Below, one piece after another: positions 35,510-44,386 of a DNA stretch of 64,000 nt (position 1 is its first letter; each line of letters begins with the position of its first letter). The position numbers and the translations under genes are program-made. The notes beneath the pieces were generated by a model. That model was not told the DNA's origin. It saw nothing but the letters and a program-made list of their open reading frames with translations, and searched no databases. The stretch comes from Bacteroidota bacterium (lineage in GTDB: Bacteria > Bacteroidota > Ignavibacteria > Tepidaquicellales > Tepidaquicellaceae). The stretch covers positions 290,824 through 354,823 of the forward strand of contig JAFDZP010000003.1 in NCBI GenBank assembly GCA_018266835.1. The letters run 5' to 3'.

Positions 35510-35862
35510 TAATGATCCTCTTTATTTACTAACTGAAACCAGTTGCCGTCATTATCTGTAAAAGTCAGACATTTATCCGAGCCGTCAGTTCCTTTAAATT
35601 TAACTCCTTTAGATTCAAAATATTCTTTTGCATCATCCAGGTTATCGGTATAAATTACAAATGCTATGTTTGCTTTCTGATAAGCTGATGGGTTAACGGG
35701 ATTGCCAGGCCGGAGAAGAATAATATGCGAACCGCGCTTAAGCCAGACAAATTTTTCATGCTGAATAACTTCAATCTCATATCCTAATACATCAACATAA
35801 AAATTTTTAGCCTCAAGGGGATTTTTAACAAAAATTTCTGTGTGACCAATTTCTATTTTCAT
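35509..35862 (-). CDS. VOC-family (glyoxalase/bleomycin-resistance-like) protein
   Basis: A 117-residue vicinal-oxygen-chelate fold protein: IEIGHTEIFVKNPLEAKNFY, VDVLGYEIEVIQ, the second half NIAFVIYTDNLDDAKEYFES and the end TFTDNDGNWFQLVNKE. Metal ligands (His6 and a Glu) are partly visible. Substrate unknown; detoxification or isomerase roles are possible. Its TAA overlaps the cyclotransferase ATG by one base. Confidence 0.85.
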   Translation of the reverse strand: MKIEIGHTEIFVKNPLEAKNFYVDVLGYEIEVIQHEKFVWLKRGSHIILLRPGNPVNPSAYQKANIAFVIYTDNLDDAKEYFESKGVKFKGTDGSDKCLTFTDNDGNWFQLVNKEDH

Positions 35863-35886
35863 GGTTCAAAGATAGTGAAATATATT

Positions 35887-36432
35887 TTAAAGATTGATAG
35901 CAAAAATTTCTTTATGCTCTGCTCCGGTTGTTGAAATTATACTTTGCATTATACTAAGCTTATTAACCGAAAAATTTACTTTGAGATTTATATCTGAGAT
36001 ATCTTTCAATTTAGTTCTTCCTTTAATTCTTGCAAGTGTTATATGAGGATGGAAATTTTTATCCTGTGTAAAACCAAACTCTCCTAATATTGTCTTTACT
36101 TCTTCTGCTAACTCAAAAATTTTATTCTCCGAATCTTTACAATTCAGAAAAATTACTTTTGGATTTTTTAAATTCGGAAAAGCATTTATTCCTGAGCACT
36201 CAAAATTCAGCTGCCCGAATTTATTCTCAATTTTTGTTACAACTGTTTCATATATCTTTGTTAATTTAATTTCATCCACTTCTCCAACAAAGAAAATAGT
36301 AAGATGAAAGTTCTCAGGTTTCTCAAAACGGGCTAAATAAGGCTTTTCAATCTTTTCTTTAACTAAATTCTGAATTTTTTGTATCTTTTCCTTACTTTTT
36401 AAATCAATATTAAGTGAAATAAAGCTTCTCAA
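35887..36432 (-). CDS. thpR: RNA 2',3'-cyclic phosphodiesterase (2H family)
   Basis: A 181-residue 2H phosphoesterase. The first HxT motif is in NFHLTIFFVGEVDE and the second in NFHPHITLARIKG. It starts at TTG (36432, M-R-S-F-I-S-L), matching the RxFI start of the family. It hydrolyses 2',3'-cyclic phosphate RNA ends. It lies 24 nt upstream of the VOC gene on the same strand. Confidence 0.9.
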   Translation of the reverse strand: MRSFISLNIDLKSKEKIQKIQNLVKEKIEKPYLARFEKPENFHLTIFFVGEVDEIKLTKIYETVVTKIENKFGQLNFECSGINAFPNLKNPKVIFLNCKDSENKIFELAEEVKTILGEFGFTQDKNFHPHITLARIKGRTKLKDISDINLKVNFSVNKLSIMQSIISTTGAEHKEIFAINL

Positions 36433-36536
36433 ATGAGTAATTATTGTTGAAAATCGCTAAAAAACTAAATTGAATAACTATATTAAATTACGTATATTTA
36501 ACGATTAAATCAAAAAATTTTGGGAGATATACCATA

Positions 36537-37478
36537 ATGAAAGCAATAAAGATATTCACCGTACTTTTAACATTAGCCCTTACCTCAAGTTTTGTTTATT
36601 TCACAGGATGCACATCAGCAGAATCCACCACAGGAAAATTAGCATTCCAGCAAAAAGATTATCAAAAGGCTGAAATAGAATTAAAGAAAGGTGTAGCAGT
36701 TGATAAAAATGATGCAGAAGCATGGTACATGTTAGGATATTCACAAGTTGAGAACGGACACTTTGAAGAATCAAAAGAATCTTTTGCAAATGCAAAAAGA
36801 TTATCAGGTGAATACGGTGACAGAGTTACTGCTTATTGGGTAGAAAAATATAACCAAGGTGCCAGCAGTTTTGGAATTGGCGCAAAAGCAAAAGATACTT
36901 TAACAGCAAATCCAAGCTACAGACAGGCATTACGATATTTTCAGGCAGCATATAATATTCAGCCCGATTCAACTAAAGGTATAGAAGCATTAGGCAGAAC
37001 ATATTTTGCCTTAGGTGATAAAGATAAAGCTCTTGAATTATTCCAAAGTGTTATTGCAAAAACAAACAGTAAAGAAAGCGCAATAAGAGTTGCAGCAATT
37101 TTATTTGATGAAGGCAGTACATTACTTACTCTTAAAAAGAACGACGACGCAGCAGCAACATTCCAAAAAGTATTAAACATTCCTTCTCTCCCAAAAGATG
37201 ACCAGTACTATGAAGTTTCTTCTTATAACTTTGGTTTGGCAAAAGTAAAAGCTGCTGAAGAAATGAAATCAAAAAATGAAAACGATCCGAACATAAAGCA
37301 GTACTACATGGATGCATTAGCAGTGGTCGAACCGTTATCAAAAACAAATATCAATAATAAAGATATCAAACCAAGAGTTTGGGATTTATTAGTTGTATTA
37401 TATGGCAATACAGGTCAGACAGATAAAGCTACAGATGCTTACAAAAAAGCTGAAGAATTAAAGAAAGAAAACAAATAA
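36537..37478 (+). CDS. TPR-repeat lipoprotein
   Basis: A 313-residue protein with a lipobox-type signal (SFVYFTGCTSAES, Cys about 25). TPR units follow: LAFQQKDYQKAEIELKKGVA, AWYMLGYSQVENGHFEESKE, YFQAAYNIQPDSTKGIEALG and LGDKDKALELFQ. It is probably anchored to the inner face of the outer membrane and acts as an assembly scaffold; the specific partner is unknown. SD-like GGGAGA precedes the ATG. The gene ends 9 nt before a hairpin and 42 nt before sppA. Confidence 0.85.
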   Translation: MKAIKIFTVLLTLALTSSFVYFTGCTSAESTTGKLAFQQKDYQKAEIELKKGVAVDKNDAEAWYMLGYSQVENGHFEESKESFANAKRLSGEYGDRVTAYWVEKYNQGASSFGIGAKAKDTLTANPSYRQALRYFQAAYNIQPDSTKGIEALGRTYFALGDKDKALELFQSVIAKTNSKESAIRVAAILFDEGSTLLTLKKNDDAAATFQKVLNIPSLPKDDQYYEVSSYNFGLAKVKAAEEMKSKNENDPNIKQYYMDALAVVEPLSKTNINNKDIKPRVWDLLVVLYGNTGQTDKATDAYKKAEELKKENK

Positions 37479-37487
37479 ATTTTAAAA

Positions 37488-37513
37488 TCCTGACTGCTGA
37501 AATGCAGTCAGGA
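37488..37513 (+). terminator. Hairpin between the TPR lipoprotein gene and sppA
   Basis: Perfect 10-bp stem TCCTGACTGC (37488-37497) / GCAGTCAGGA (37504-37513) with a 6-nt loop, then AACATTT and the sppA ATG at 37521. It could be a terminator or an attenuator partly covering the sppA ribosome-binding region, since no SD lies between it and the ATG. The T-run is short. Confidence 0.55.
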
Positions 37514-37520
37514 AACATTT

Positions 37521-38516
37521 ATGGAACAGCAAAATCCTCCTCCTTATAATTACAATTACAACTATCCGAAGAAATCCTCCGGTGGTTCAAAAGTATTCTG
37601 GGGAATTTTTATTTCCATTCTTGTAATAGCTCTAATTTTTACCGCAGCATCTTTTTTATTTCTTGCCAAAGTCATAAGTTCAGCAGAAGGCGGAGACAGG
37701 TATGAATATAATTACAGAAGCGGTAAAGGAAACGGAAAGATAGCAGTTGTAGATTTGGATTTTACCATAATAACTTCCGACCCGATTGTAAGACAGTTTA
37801 AGAAATACCGCGAAGATAAATCTATCAAAGCAATTGTATTAAGAATTAACTCTCCCGGCGGCGGCGTTGCTGCTTCACAGGAGATGTATGAAGAAATAAG
37901 AAAAACCCGAGACAGCGGTAAACCTGTAATAGTTTCATTTGCATCACTTGCTGCAAGCGGCGGATATTATGCTGCATGCGGCGGAAGTATTATAGTTTCT
38001 AATCCGGGTTCTTTAACAGGAAGTATCGGAGTAATAATGTCTTTCGTGACTATTCAGGAACTTGCAAAGAAACTTGGAATAGATGAAACCACAATTAAAA
38101 GCGGTGAACTGAAAGATGCAGGAAGTCCTTTCAGATATCCTACTGAAAAAGATAAAGAGTATTTTCAGGATATAGTTGATGACAGTTACAAGCAGTTTTT
38201 AGATGTTGTTTCCAGAGAGAGAAAAATCGATATGGAAGACCTCAAAAAAATTGCTAACGGAAGAGTCTTTACAGGAAGCCAGGCAAAGAAATTAGGACTT
38301 GTTGATTCACTGGGAACATTCGAAGATGCAATCAGAATAGCCGGTAAGATGGGCGGCATTGAAGGCGAGCCAACAATTGTAAAAGAGAAAACACGCTTAG
38401 GAATTGTAGAAAGACTTACAGAAGGTTCTACCTCTTCTGAGATTAAAGAGCTTAAGCAGGAATTGAAAAACGAATTCATAGATAAACCTGTTTTACAATA
38501 TAAATTCGAAAAATAA
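37521..38516 (+). CDS. sppA: Signal peptide peptidase SppA
   Basis: A 331-residue inner-membrane serine protease with a Ser/Lys dyad. A Pro/Tyr/Asn-rich cytosolic start (NPPPYNYNYNYPKK) precedes one TM helix (IFISILVIALIFTAASFLFL). The S49 domain has LRINSPGGGVAASQEM, catalytic Ser146 in SFASLAASGGYYAA and Lys198 in GELKDAGSPF. The length matches the short, half-size SppA type that forms octamers. It degrades cleaved signal peptides, relevant given the many exported proteins nearby. Confidence 0.93.
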   Translation: MEQQNPPPYNYNYNYPKKSSGGSKVFWGIFISILVIALIFTAASFLFLAKVISSAEGGDRYEYNYRSGKGNGKIAVVDLDFTIITSDPIVRQFKKYREDKSIKAIVLRINSPGGGVAASQEMYEEIRKTRDSGKPVIVSFASLAASGGYYAACGGSIIVSNPGSLTGSIGVIMSFVTIQELAKKLGIDETTIKSGELKDAGSPFRYPTEKDKEYFQDIVDDSYKQFLDVVSRERKIDMEDLKKIANGRVFTGSQAKKLGLVDSLGTFEDAIRIAGKMGGIEGEPTIVKEKTRLGIVERLTEGSTSSEIKELKQELKNEFIDKPVLQYKFEK

Positions 38517-38533
38517 TTTTTAAATAAAAAATT

Positions 38534-38821
38534 ATGACAAGAGCGCAAATTGCCGCTAAAATTTCAGAAGCTACAGGACTAAGCAAGAAAGAGACAGAGA
38601 TAGTTGTTGAAGGTTTCATCAGTTGCATAATTGAATGCCTGAAGGAAAACGGAAATATTGAAATCAGAGGTTTCGGAACATTTAAAAATAATGTGAAGGA
38701 ACCAAGAACTGCAAGAAACCCAAGAACAGGTGAAAGTATTTCACTTGGAAAAAGATTTATCCCGATGTTCAAGGTATCAAAGGAGTTCAAAAAAGCGGTT
38801 CAGGACGCGCTAGTAAAATAA
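38534..38821 (+). CDS. HU/IHF-family DNA-binding protein
   Basis: A 95-residue histone-like protein: MTRAQIAAKISEATGLSKKE, EGFISCIIECLKENGNIEIR, GFGTFKNNVKEPRTARNPRT and ending MFKVSKEFKKAV. The RNPRTGE beta-arm that inserts into the minor groove is intact. It compacts and bends DNA. It lies 17 nt after sppA. Confidence 0.95.
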   Translation: MTRAQIAAKISEATGLSKKETEIVVEGFISCIIECLKENGNIEIRGFGTFKNNVKEPRTARNPRTGESISLGKRFIPMFKVSKEFKKAVQDALVK

Positions 38822-38872
38822 CAGAAATTTTTTAAAATAAGTTTTATAAACAATCTATAAAGGAGAAACACT

Positions 38873-38968
38873 ATGCCTTGTGGCAAGAAAAGAAAACGTG
38901 CGAAGATGTCTACGCATAAGAGGAAGAAAAGACTCAGAAAGAACAGACATAAAAAGAAAATCAGATAA
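38873..38968 (+). CDS. mS38/AURKAIP1 (COX24)-like small ribosomal protein
   Basis: A 31-residue, extremely basic protein missed by usual length cut-offs: MPCGKKRKRAKMSTHKRKKR followed by LRKNRHKKKIR. This KKRxxxxxTHKRKKRxRKNRHKKK pattern is the AURKAIP1/COX24 domain, the bacterial counterpart of mitochondrial mS38, found as a short ORF across Bacteroidota. It has a very good SD (AAAGGAG, 38859-38865) and is followed by a strong hairpin. Expected to bind 16S rRNA in the small subunit. Confidence 0.85.
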   Translation: MPCGKKRKRAKMSTHKRKKRLRKNRHKKKIR

Positions 38969-38976
38969 AAATTTTT

Positions 38977-39020
38977 TGCAGATGCTGAGGTTGAAAAACT
39001 TCAGCATCTGCATAAATTTT
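38977..39020. terminator. Strong hairpin terminator with GAAA loop
   Basis: 16-bp stem TGCAGATGCTGAGGTT (38977-38992) / AACTTCAGCATCTGCA (38997-39012), one G-U pair, closed by a GAAA tetraloop and followed by TAAATTTT. It ends the HU/mS38-like transcript; on the minus strand T's also follow after a short A run. Confidence 0.75.
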
Positions 39021-39087
39021 ATCTTCAAAGAGCCAAGATTATTTGTAACTCCTGCCTGTAACAAAATCCAGATTGATAATAATTTCG

Positions 39088-39933
39088 CTACCCTTTTTGT
39101 AATTCAAAAATTGTTATTTCCGGTCTTACATTAAATCTCACTTGCCATAAGTGTCCCAATGCTCTATTTATATATAGAGTTCTGTCATTTCTCAATTCAT
39201 ATTGTCCGGCAGAGTATTTTTTGTTTTTTACCGGAAGCATTGGCGGCGGAAGAAATGGCGGTTTAACTTGTCCACCGTGAGTATGTCCTGATAGTATCCA
39301 ACTATTATATTCGCCCCAAACATCTAAATCGCAAACATCAGGATTATGACACAATACTATATTTGCTTTTGATTTGTCAAAACCTTTCATAGCTTTTTCG
39401 GGATTGAAGTTCAGTCCCCAATAGTCATCAAAGCCAATAAAGTTTATTCCGTTTACTTCAGCACTGTCATTTCTTAATAGTTGAATGCCTTTGCTAATAA
39501 GCATTTCTGAAATTTTATCTGCAACATCATTTTGCGACCAATTTTTTCCATAATCGTGATTGCCTAAAATTCCAATAGTTGCTATTTTCCCCTTAACAAT
39601 ATTATTTAATGTATCTTCTAACTTATCATATTGAACTGCATCTTTGTTAATGCTTACATAGTCACCTGTGTAAACAATAAAGTCAGGGTTAAATTCTTTT
39701 GCTTTTTTGAATGAGTTAATTATGAAGTGATAGTCAAAGCGATTTCCAATATGGATGTCACTTATTTGCATTAGAGTCTTGCCAATCAGTTCATCGGGTA
39801 AATTCTTGATTGGCATTTTTACTTTCACAAACTCCAGCCAGAATGGTTCAATTTGCCAGCAATACAAACCGCCGAAAAGTCCTATACCTGAAAGTCCCCA
39901 AAATGTATTTTTTATAAACTTTCGTCTATTCAA
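39088..39933 (-). CDS. Metallophosphoesterase, membrane-anchored
   Basis: A 281-residue protein with an Arg-rich start (MNRRKFIKNTFWGLSGIGLF) and one hydrophobic segment (GLSGIGLFGGLYCW). A calcineurin-like domain follows with all metal motifs: QISDIHIG, VYTGDYV, GILGNHDYG, IVLCHNPD and LSGHTHGGQV. It resembles the YkuE/YaeI family, which includes lipid-A-precursor and nucleotide hydrolases; the substrate is not clear. Its start overlaps the gltX stop by 4 nt. Confidence 0.9.
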   Translation of the reverse strand: MNRRKFIKNTFWGLSGIGLFGGLYCWQIEPFWLEFVKVKMPIKNLPDELIGKTLMQISDIHIGNRFDYHFIINSFKKAKEFNPDFIVYTGDYVSINKDAVQYDKLEDTLNNIVKGKIATIGILGNHDYGKNWSQNDVADKISEMLISKGIQLLRNDSAEVNGINFIGFDDYWGLNFNPEKAMKGFDKSKANIVLCHNPDVCDLDVWGEYNSWILSGHTHGGQVKPPFLPPPMLPVKNKKYSAGQYELRNDRTLYINRALGHLWQVRFNVRPEITIFELQKG

Positions 39934-41375
39934 TGCATTTGTCTGAGTGCAGCCAAGACCTTATCTTTTCCTAAAATCTGAATAGTTAAAGGAAATTCAG
40001 GACCGTGAGTTTGTCCTGTTATTGCAATTCGCAATGGCTGGAAGAACTTCTTGCCTTTTATCCCTGTTGCTTTCTGTGCTTCGCTGAAAAGATTTTTTAT
40101 ATTATCAATTTCACTGAAATCAGTTTCGCTTATTGCGGGAATTAAATAATTGAAAATTTTCTTCGCATCATCTGAAGTAACAATTTCCCTATCTTCATCA
40201 CTTTCAACAACAACTTTATCCTGATAGAACATTTTAATATGCTCCCCTACTTCATTCAGTTTATTCAGATAAACACGGATTGCAGAAACCACTTTTTTAG
40301 TCTTCTCAAAATCTGATGCGTCATATCCCGCTTCTTTTATATAAGGGATTAAAAGATGAGTAAGTTTATCCAGATCGTAATTTTTAATGTAGTCATTATT
40401 CATCCAGTTCAGTTTATCAATATTGAAAACCGCTCCCGCACTGTGAACTTTTTCTAATGAGAATAATTCAATCAGCTTTTCCATAGAAAAAATTTCTTCT
40501 TCAATTCCGTCACCGGGATGCCATCCGAGTAATGCAATGAAATTAATTAATGCTTCATTCAGATAACCTTTTTTCATATAATCTTCTACTGCAACGTCAC
40601 CTTGTCTTTTGCTAAGCTTCGTCTTATCCGGATTTAATAGCAACGGCAAGTGTGCCATCTTAGGCACTTCCCAGCCGAAAGCTCTGTATAAAATAATATG
40701 TTTAGGAACCGAAGTTACCCATTCTTCACCTCTTATAATATGAGAAATATTCATTAAATGGTCATCGATAACATTTGCTAAATGGTATGTCGGAAATCCG
40801 TCAGCTTTTAATAAAACCTGGTCATCAATTATATTCGTCTCGATCTTTATTGTGCCTCTTATTAAATCTTCGAAAATTATTTCTTCGTTCAGCGGGACCT
40901 TCAATCTTATAACATGTGGAATTCCTGAATCTAATTTTTCTTTTACTTCTTCAGACGTAAAATCTCTTGCACGTCTGTCATACATTGTCTGCCTTCCCTC
41001 AATCTGCTGAAGCTTTCTCATTTCATCAAGCTCTTCTGGAGTTTCAAACGCATAATAAGCCATGCCCTTTTCGATAAGCTCATCACAGTATTTTTTATAA
41101 ATATCCAATCTTTCTGACTGATAGTAGGGACCAAAGTCTCCGCCTTTGAACGGACCTTCATCTAAATCTAGTCCTAACTTATTCAATGCATCTATAATGT
41201 TTTCAACTGCGCCTTCAACTTTTCGTGTCTGGTCAGTGTCTTCTACTCTTAAAATAAATTTCCCGTTATTGTGTTTTGCAAACAGGTAATTGAACAGAGC
41301 TGTTCTCAATCCCCCCACGTGTAAATATCCTGTAGGTGACGGCGCAAAACGAACTCTTACTTCTGAATTTGACAT
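39930..41375 (-). CDS. gltX: Glutamyl-tRNA synthetase
   Basis: A 481-residue class I synthetase: RFAPSPTGYLHVGGLRTALF carries the HIGH-type motif, and LLLNPDKTKLSKRQGDVAVE the KMSKS-type motif KLSKR. It charges tRNA-Glu (and perhaps tRNA-Gln, if the cell relies on GatCAB; that is not visible here). Length is typical. It is followed by the metallophosphoesterase with a 4-nt overlap and preceded by rsmI (17-nt gap). Confidence 0.97.
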   Translation of the reverse strand: MSNSEVRVRFAPSPTGYLHVGGLRTALFNYLFAKHNNGKFILRVEDTDQTRKVEGAVENIIDALNKLGLDLDEGPFKGGDFGPYYQSERLDIYKKYCDELIEKGMAYYAFETPEELDEMRKLQQIEGRQTMYDRRARDFTSEEVKEKLDSGIPHVIRLKVPLNEEIIFEDLIRGTIKIETNIIDDQVLLKADGFPTYHLANVIDDHLMNISHIIRGEEWVTSVPKHIILYRAFGWEVPKMAHLPLLLNPDKTKLSKRQGDVAVEDYMKKGYLNEALINFIALLGWHPGDGIEEEIFSMEKLIELFSLEKVHSAGAVFNIDKLNWMNNDYIKNYDLDKLTHLLIPYIKEAGYDASDFEKTKKVVSAIRVYLNKLNEVGEHIKMFYQDKVVVESDEDREIVTSDDAKKIFNYLIPAISETDFSEIDNIKNLFSEAQKATGIKGKKFFQPLRIAITGQTHGPEFPLTIQILGKDKVLAALRQMH

Positions 41376-41391
41376 GTATTATATATTGTAA

Positions 41392-42102
41392 TTAATTATT
41401 ATTAATGATGATTACAAACTCACCTTTTATTTTTAAATTGTTTTTATTTTGTAATAAATCTTTTACTCTTCCTCTTTTTATCTCTTCAAATTTTTTTGTC
41501 AGTTCTCTCCCTAAGCAAACTTCTTTATTTCCGAGGTATCTGTTAATATCTTCAAGTGTTCTTAAAATTCTGAAGGGTGATTCAAAAATTATTATAGGCA
41601 TCTTCATACTCTTAAACTCATTAAAAAGAGTTTCCCTTCCTTTTTTCAGAGGAAGAAAGCCATGATAATAAAATTTATCGGTCGAAAATCCTGAAAGTAC
41701 CAATGAATGTATTAACGATGATGCGCCCGGAATTGAAACAACTTCAATATTTTCTTTAACACAATTGCTTACTAAAATACTCCCGGGATCTGAAATACAG
41801 GGAGTACCTGCATCTGATATCAATGCAATTGACTTACCTGATTTTAATTCGCCTAATATAAATTCAAGCTTGGATGATTCTACCTGTGAATAATAACTGA
41901 TTAATTTCCGTTTTATTCCGTAAGCAGCTAATAAAATTCCGGAAGTTCTTGTATCTTCAGCTGCAATGTAATCCACGTTATTTAAAACGTAAATCGCTCT
42001 GAAAGAAATATCCTCAAGATTTCCTATAGGAGTTGAAACAATATATAACGTTCCTGCTTCAATTTTTAAATCAGGAAATTCTATCTGAGGCAGTTCTATC
42101 AT
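41392..42102 (-). CDS. rsmI: 16S rRNA (cytidine(1402)-2'-O)-methyltransferase
   Basis: A 236-residue SAM methyltransferase of the tetrapyrrole-methylase fold: GTLYIVSTPIGNLEDISFRA, YIAAEDTRTSGILL, SGKSIALISDAGTPCISDPG and IPGASSLIHSLVLSG. It 2'-O-methylates C1402 in the ribosomal P site. Slightly short but complete. It sits 7 nt after aspA in the minus-strand run. Confidence 0.96.
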   Translation of the reverse strand: MIELPQIEFPDLKIEAGTLYIVSTPIGNLEDISFRAIYVLNNVDYIAAEDTRTSGILLAAYGIKRKLISYYSQVESSKLEFILGELKSGKSIALISDAGTPCISDPGSILVSNCVKENIEVVSIPGASSLIHSLVLSGFSTDKFYYHGFLPLKKGRETLFNEFKSMKMPIIIFESPFRILRTLEDINRYLGNKEVCLGRELTKKFEEIKRGRVKDLLQNKNNLKIKGEFVIIINNN

Positions 42103-42109
42103 TTATTTT

Positions 42110-43510
42110 TTAATGCTTTCTTTTATGTCCCGTCATGTTTTCGGGAGACATAATTATATCGAGCTCTTTTTTAGAAACAAGATTTCTTTGTATTATTAAT
42201 TCATAAACAGATTTCCCTGTTGCCAACGCTTCCTTTGCAATCTCTGAAGATTTTTCGTAACCGATAACAGGCACCATTGCTGTTACAAGTCCTATACTGT
42301 TCTCAACATATTTTCTGCAGACATCTACGTTTGCTGTTATTCCATTTATACATTTTTCATAAAGCGTTCTGCATCCGTTATTCAAAATTGAAATCGTATC
42401 AAATAGTCTGAACGCAATAACCGGTTCCATTACATTAAGCTCAAGCTGTCCTGCTTCCGCGGCCATAGTAATAGTTAAATCGTTTCCGATAACCTGGAAT
42501 GCAATCTGATTGACAACTTCAGGTATAACAGGATTTACTTTACCCGGCATAATAGAAGAGCCCGGCTGTAAAGGGGGTAGATTTATTTCATTAAAACCTG
42601 CTCTTGGTCCGGATGAAAGTAATCGCAAATCATTGCAAATCTTCGAGAGCTTCACAGCAAATCTTTTGAACACTCCGCTTACCTGAATGTATGCACCTGT
42701 ATCTTGGGTAGCTTCAACTAAATTGATAGAGACGCTTAATGGAATTCCTGTTATCTGTTTTAAATTTTCACATACCATTTTTGCATAGTCAGGATGAGAG
42801 TTTATTCCCGTTCCAATAGCAGTCGCACCCATATTAATTTCAGTGATCAGTCCCATCGCTTCTTTAATTCTCTTCATATCTTCATCTATCATTTCAGCAT
42901 AGGCACCAAACTCCTGTCCAAGCGTCATTGGCACTGCATCCTGCAGCTGAGTTCTTCCCATTTTAATTACATGCTTAAACTCTTTCTCTTTTTTCCTCAA
43001 TGAAGACTTCAGTTCAGAAACTGTCTTCAGCAAATTTAATGTAGAAAGATAAAGAGCAATTCTGAATGCAGTGGGATAAGCATCGTTAGTTGACTGCGAC
43101 ATATTCACATCGTTATTCGGATGAACCTTAGTATACTCACCTTTTTTCCCGCCAAGTTTTTCATTGGCAATGTTAGCAATAACTTCATTTGCATTCATAT
43201 TTGTTGATGTCCCAGCTCCGCCCTGAAGCATATCAACAATGAACTGGTCGTAATATCCGCCCTTAACTATTTCATCACATGCATGAACAATTGCTTTCGT
43301 CTTTGTTTTATCCAGCAGACCTAACTTACTATTTGCAAGTGCTGCTGCCTTCTTAACGTAAGCCAATGAATTTATAAAGATAGGATTTATTGATAACGAT
43401 ATTCCCGTTATCTTAAAATTTTCTGCGGCGCGCATTGTCTGCACACCGTAATATGCTGTATTTGGAATCTGAAGACTTCCCAAGAAATCTTTTTCTATTC
43501 TGTATTTCAT
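42110..43510 (-). CDS. aspA: Aspartate ammonia-lyase
   Basis: A 466-residue fumarase/aspartase enzyme releasing ammonia from aspartate to give fumarate. Motifs: GSLQIPNTAYYGVQTMRAAE, GGAGTSTNMNANEVIANIAN, QSTNDAYPTAFRIAL and the signature GSSIMPGKVNPVIPEVVNQI. The start is placed at the ATG MKYRIEKDF (43510), where the family begins; the frame extends 28 residues further upstream but with non-homologous sequence. Its upstream region faces the divergent rlmB gene. Confidence 0.93.
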   Translation of the reverse strand: MKYRIEKDFLGSLQIPNTAYYGVQTMRAAENFKITGISLSINPIFINSLAYVKKAAALANSKLGLLDKTKTKAIVHACDEIVKGGYYDQFIVDMLQGGAGTSTNMNANEVIANIANEKLGGKKGEYTKVHPNNDVNMSQSTNDAYPTAFRIALYLSTLNLLKTVSELKSSLRKKEKEFKHVIKMGRTQLQDAVPMTLGQEFGAYAEMIDEDMKRIKEAMGLITEINMGATAIGTGINSHPDYAKMVCENLKQITGIPLSVSINLVEATQDTGAYIQVSGVFKRFAVKLSKICNDLRLLSSGPRAGFNEINLPPLQPGSSIMPGKVNPVIPEVVNQIAFQVIGNDLTITMAAEAGQLELNVMEPVIAFRLFDTISILNNGCRTLYEKCINGITANVDVCRKYVENSIGLVTAMVPVIGYEKSSEIAKEALATGKSVYELIIQRNLVSKKELDIIMSPENMTGHKRKH

Positions 43511-43638
43511 ATTATAATTGTATAACTGTAAAATTAACTTTTTTAGCTCGGAATTGTAATGAAAAACATAGCCCCAAAAATGTATAGAGAGCAAAATTAG
43601 AGGAACGAATTTATCTTACTAATTCGGTAAATTGTTGC

Positions 43639-44382
43639 ATGCTAGTTATAGGAAAAAACCCAATCTTCGAAATTCTCAAGAATAACCCGAAGGACATAAA
43701 TAAAATTCTCGTTCTAAAAAAAATAGACCCGGATAAACGTTCAAAAGAAATTGTTAAAATGGCAGAGGATTTACAAATCCCTGTTCATTTTATGAATGAC
43801 CATCAGTTCAAAGTTTATTTTGATAAAAAAAATAAAGCTGAAGGCATTGACCAGGGAATAATTGCATTCATTAAAGATTACGAATATACAGAGCTGCGTT
43901 CAATAGTAAATAAATGTAAGGATAAGCCCCGAAGTGTAATTGCAATTCTTGATGAAATAACTGACCCGCATAATTTCGGAGCGATAATCCGTTCTGCTGT
44001 CTGCTTGGGAGTTGATGCAATTGTAATTCCGAAACATAACTCAGCTGAGGTAAACCACACCGTAATGAAAACATCTTCCGGAACTGCAAAGATGATTGAT
44101 ATTGCAATGGAAGGTAACCTGAATAATTCAATGAGATTTTTGAAAGATAACGGATACTGGATAGCGGGCGCAGATTTAGCAGGTGATAAATTTATTCATG
44201 AAGCGGATTTCAAAGGCAAAGTTGGAATTGTTCTCGGAAGTGAAGGCACAGGCATGAGAAAAACTGTTAGAGATAATTGTGATTTTTTAGTAACGATTCC
44301 TATGAGCGGAAAAACAGATTCATTGAATGTTTCTGTATCTGCAGGGATTATTTTTTATGAGATATTGAGGCAGAACTTATAA
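43639..44382 (+). CDS. rlmB: 23S rRNA (guanosine(2251)-2'-O)-methyltransferase RlmB
   Basis: A 247-residue SpoU-family enzyme: MLVIGKNPIFEILKN, ILDEITDPHNFGAIIRSAVC, VNHTVMKTSSGTAKM and the SAM-knot LGSEGTGMRKTVRDNCDFLV with PMSGKTDSLNVSVSAGI. It 2'-O-methylates 23S rRNA. TrmH-type substrate assignment is by overall similarity, so a related rRNA target cannot be excluded. It converges on the NtrC-like regulator gene with a 4-nt gap. Confidence 0.92.
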   Translation: MLVIGKNPIFEILKNNPKDINKILVLKKIDPDKRSKEIVKMAEDLQIPVHFMNDHQFKVYFDKKNKAEGIDQGIIAFIKDYEYTELRSIVNKCKDKPRSVIAILDEITDPHNFGAIIRSAVCLGVDAIVIPKHNSAEVNHTVMKTSSGTAKMIDIAMEGNLNNSMRFLKDNGYWIAGADLAGDKFIHEADFKGKVGIVLGSEGTGMRKTVRDNCDFLVTIPMSGKTDSLNVSVSAGIIFYEILRQNL

Positions 44383-44386
44383 CTTA

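Noticed and set aside
43511-43594. Upstream extension of the aspartate ammonia-lyase frame
   Set aside because: The 28 extra residues are not part of the family; the ATG at 43510 gives the conserved start MKYRIEKDFLG.
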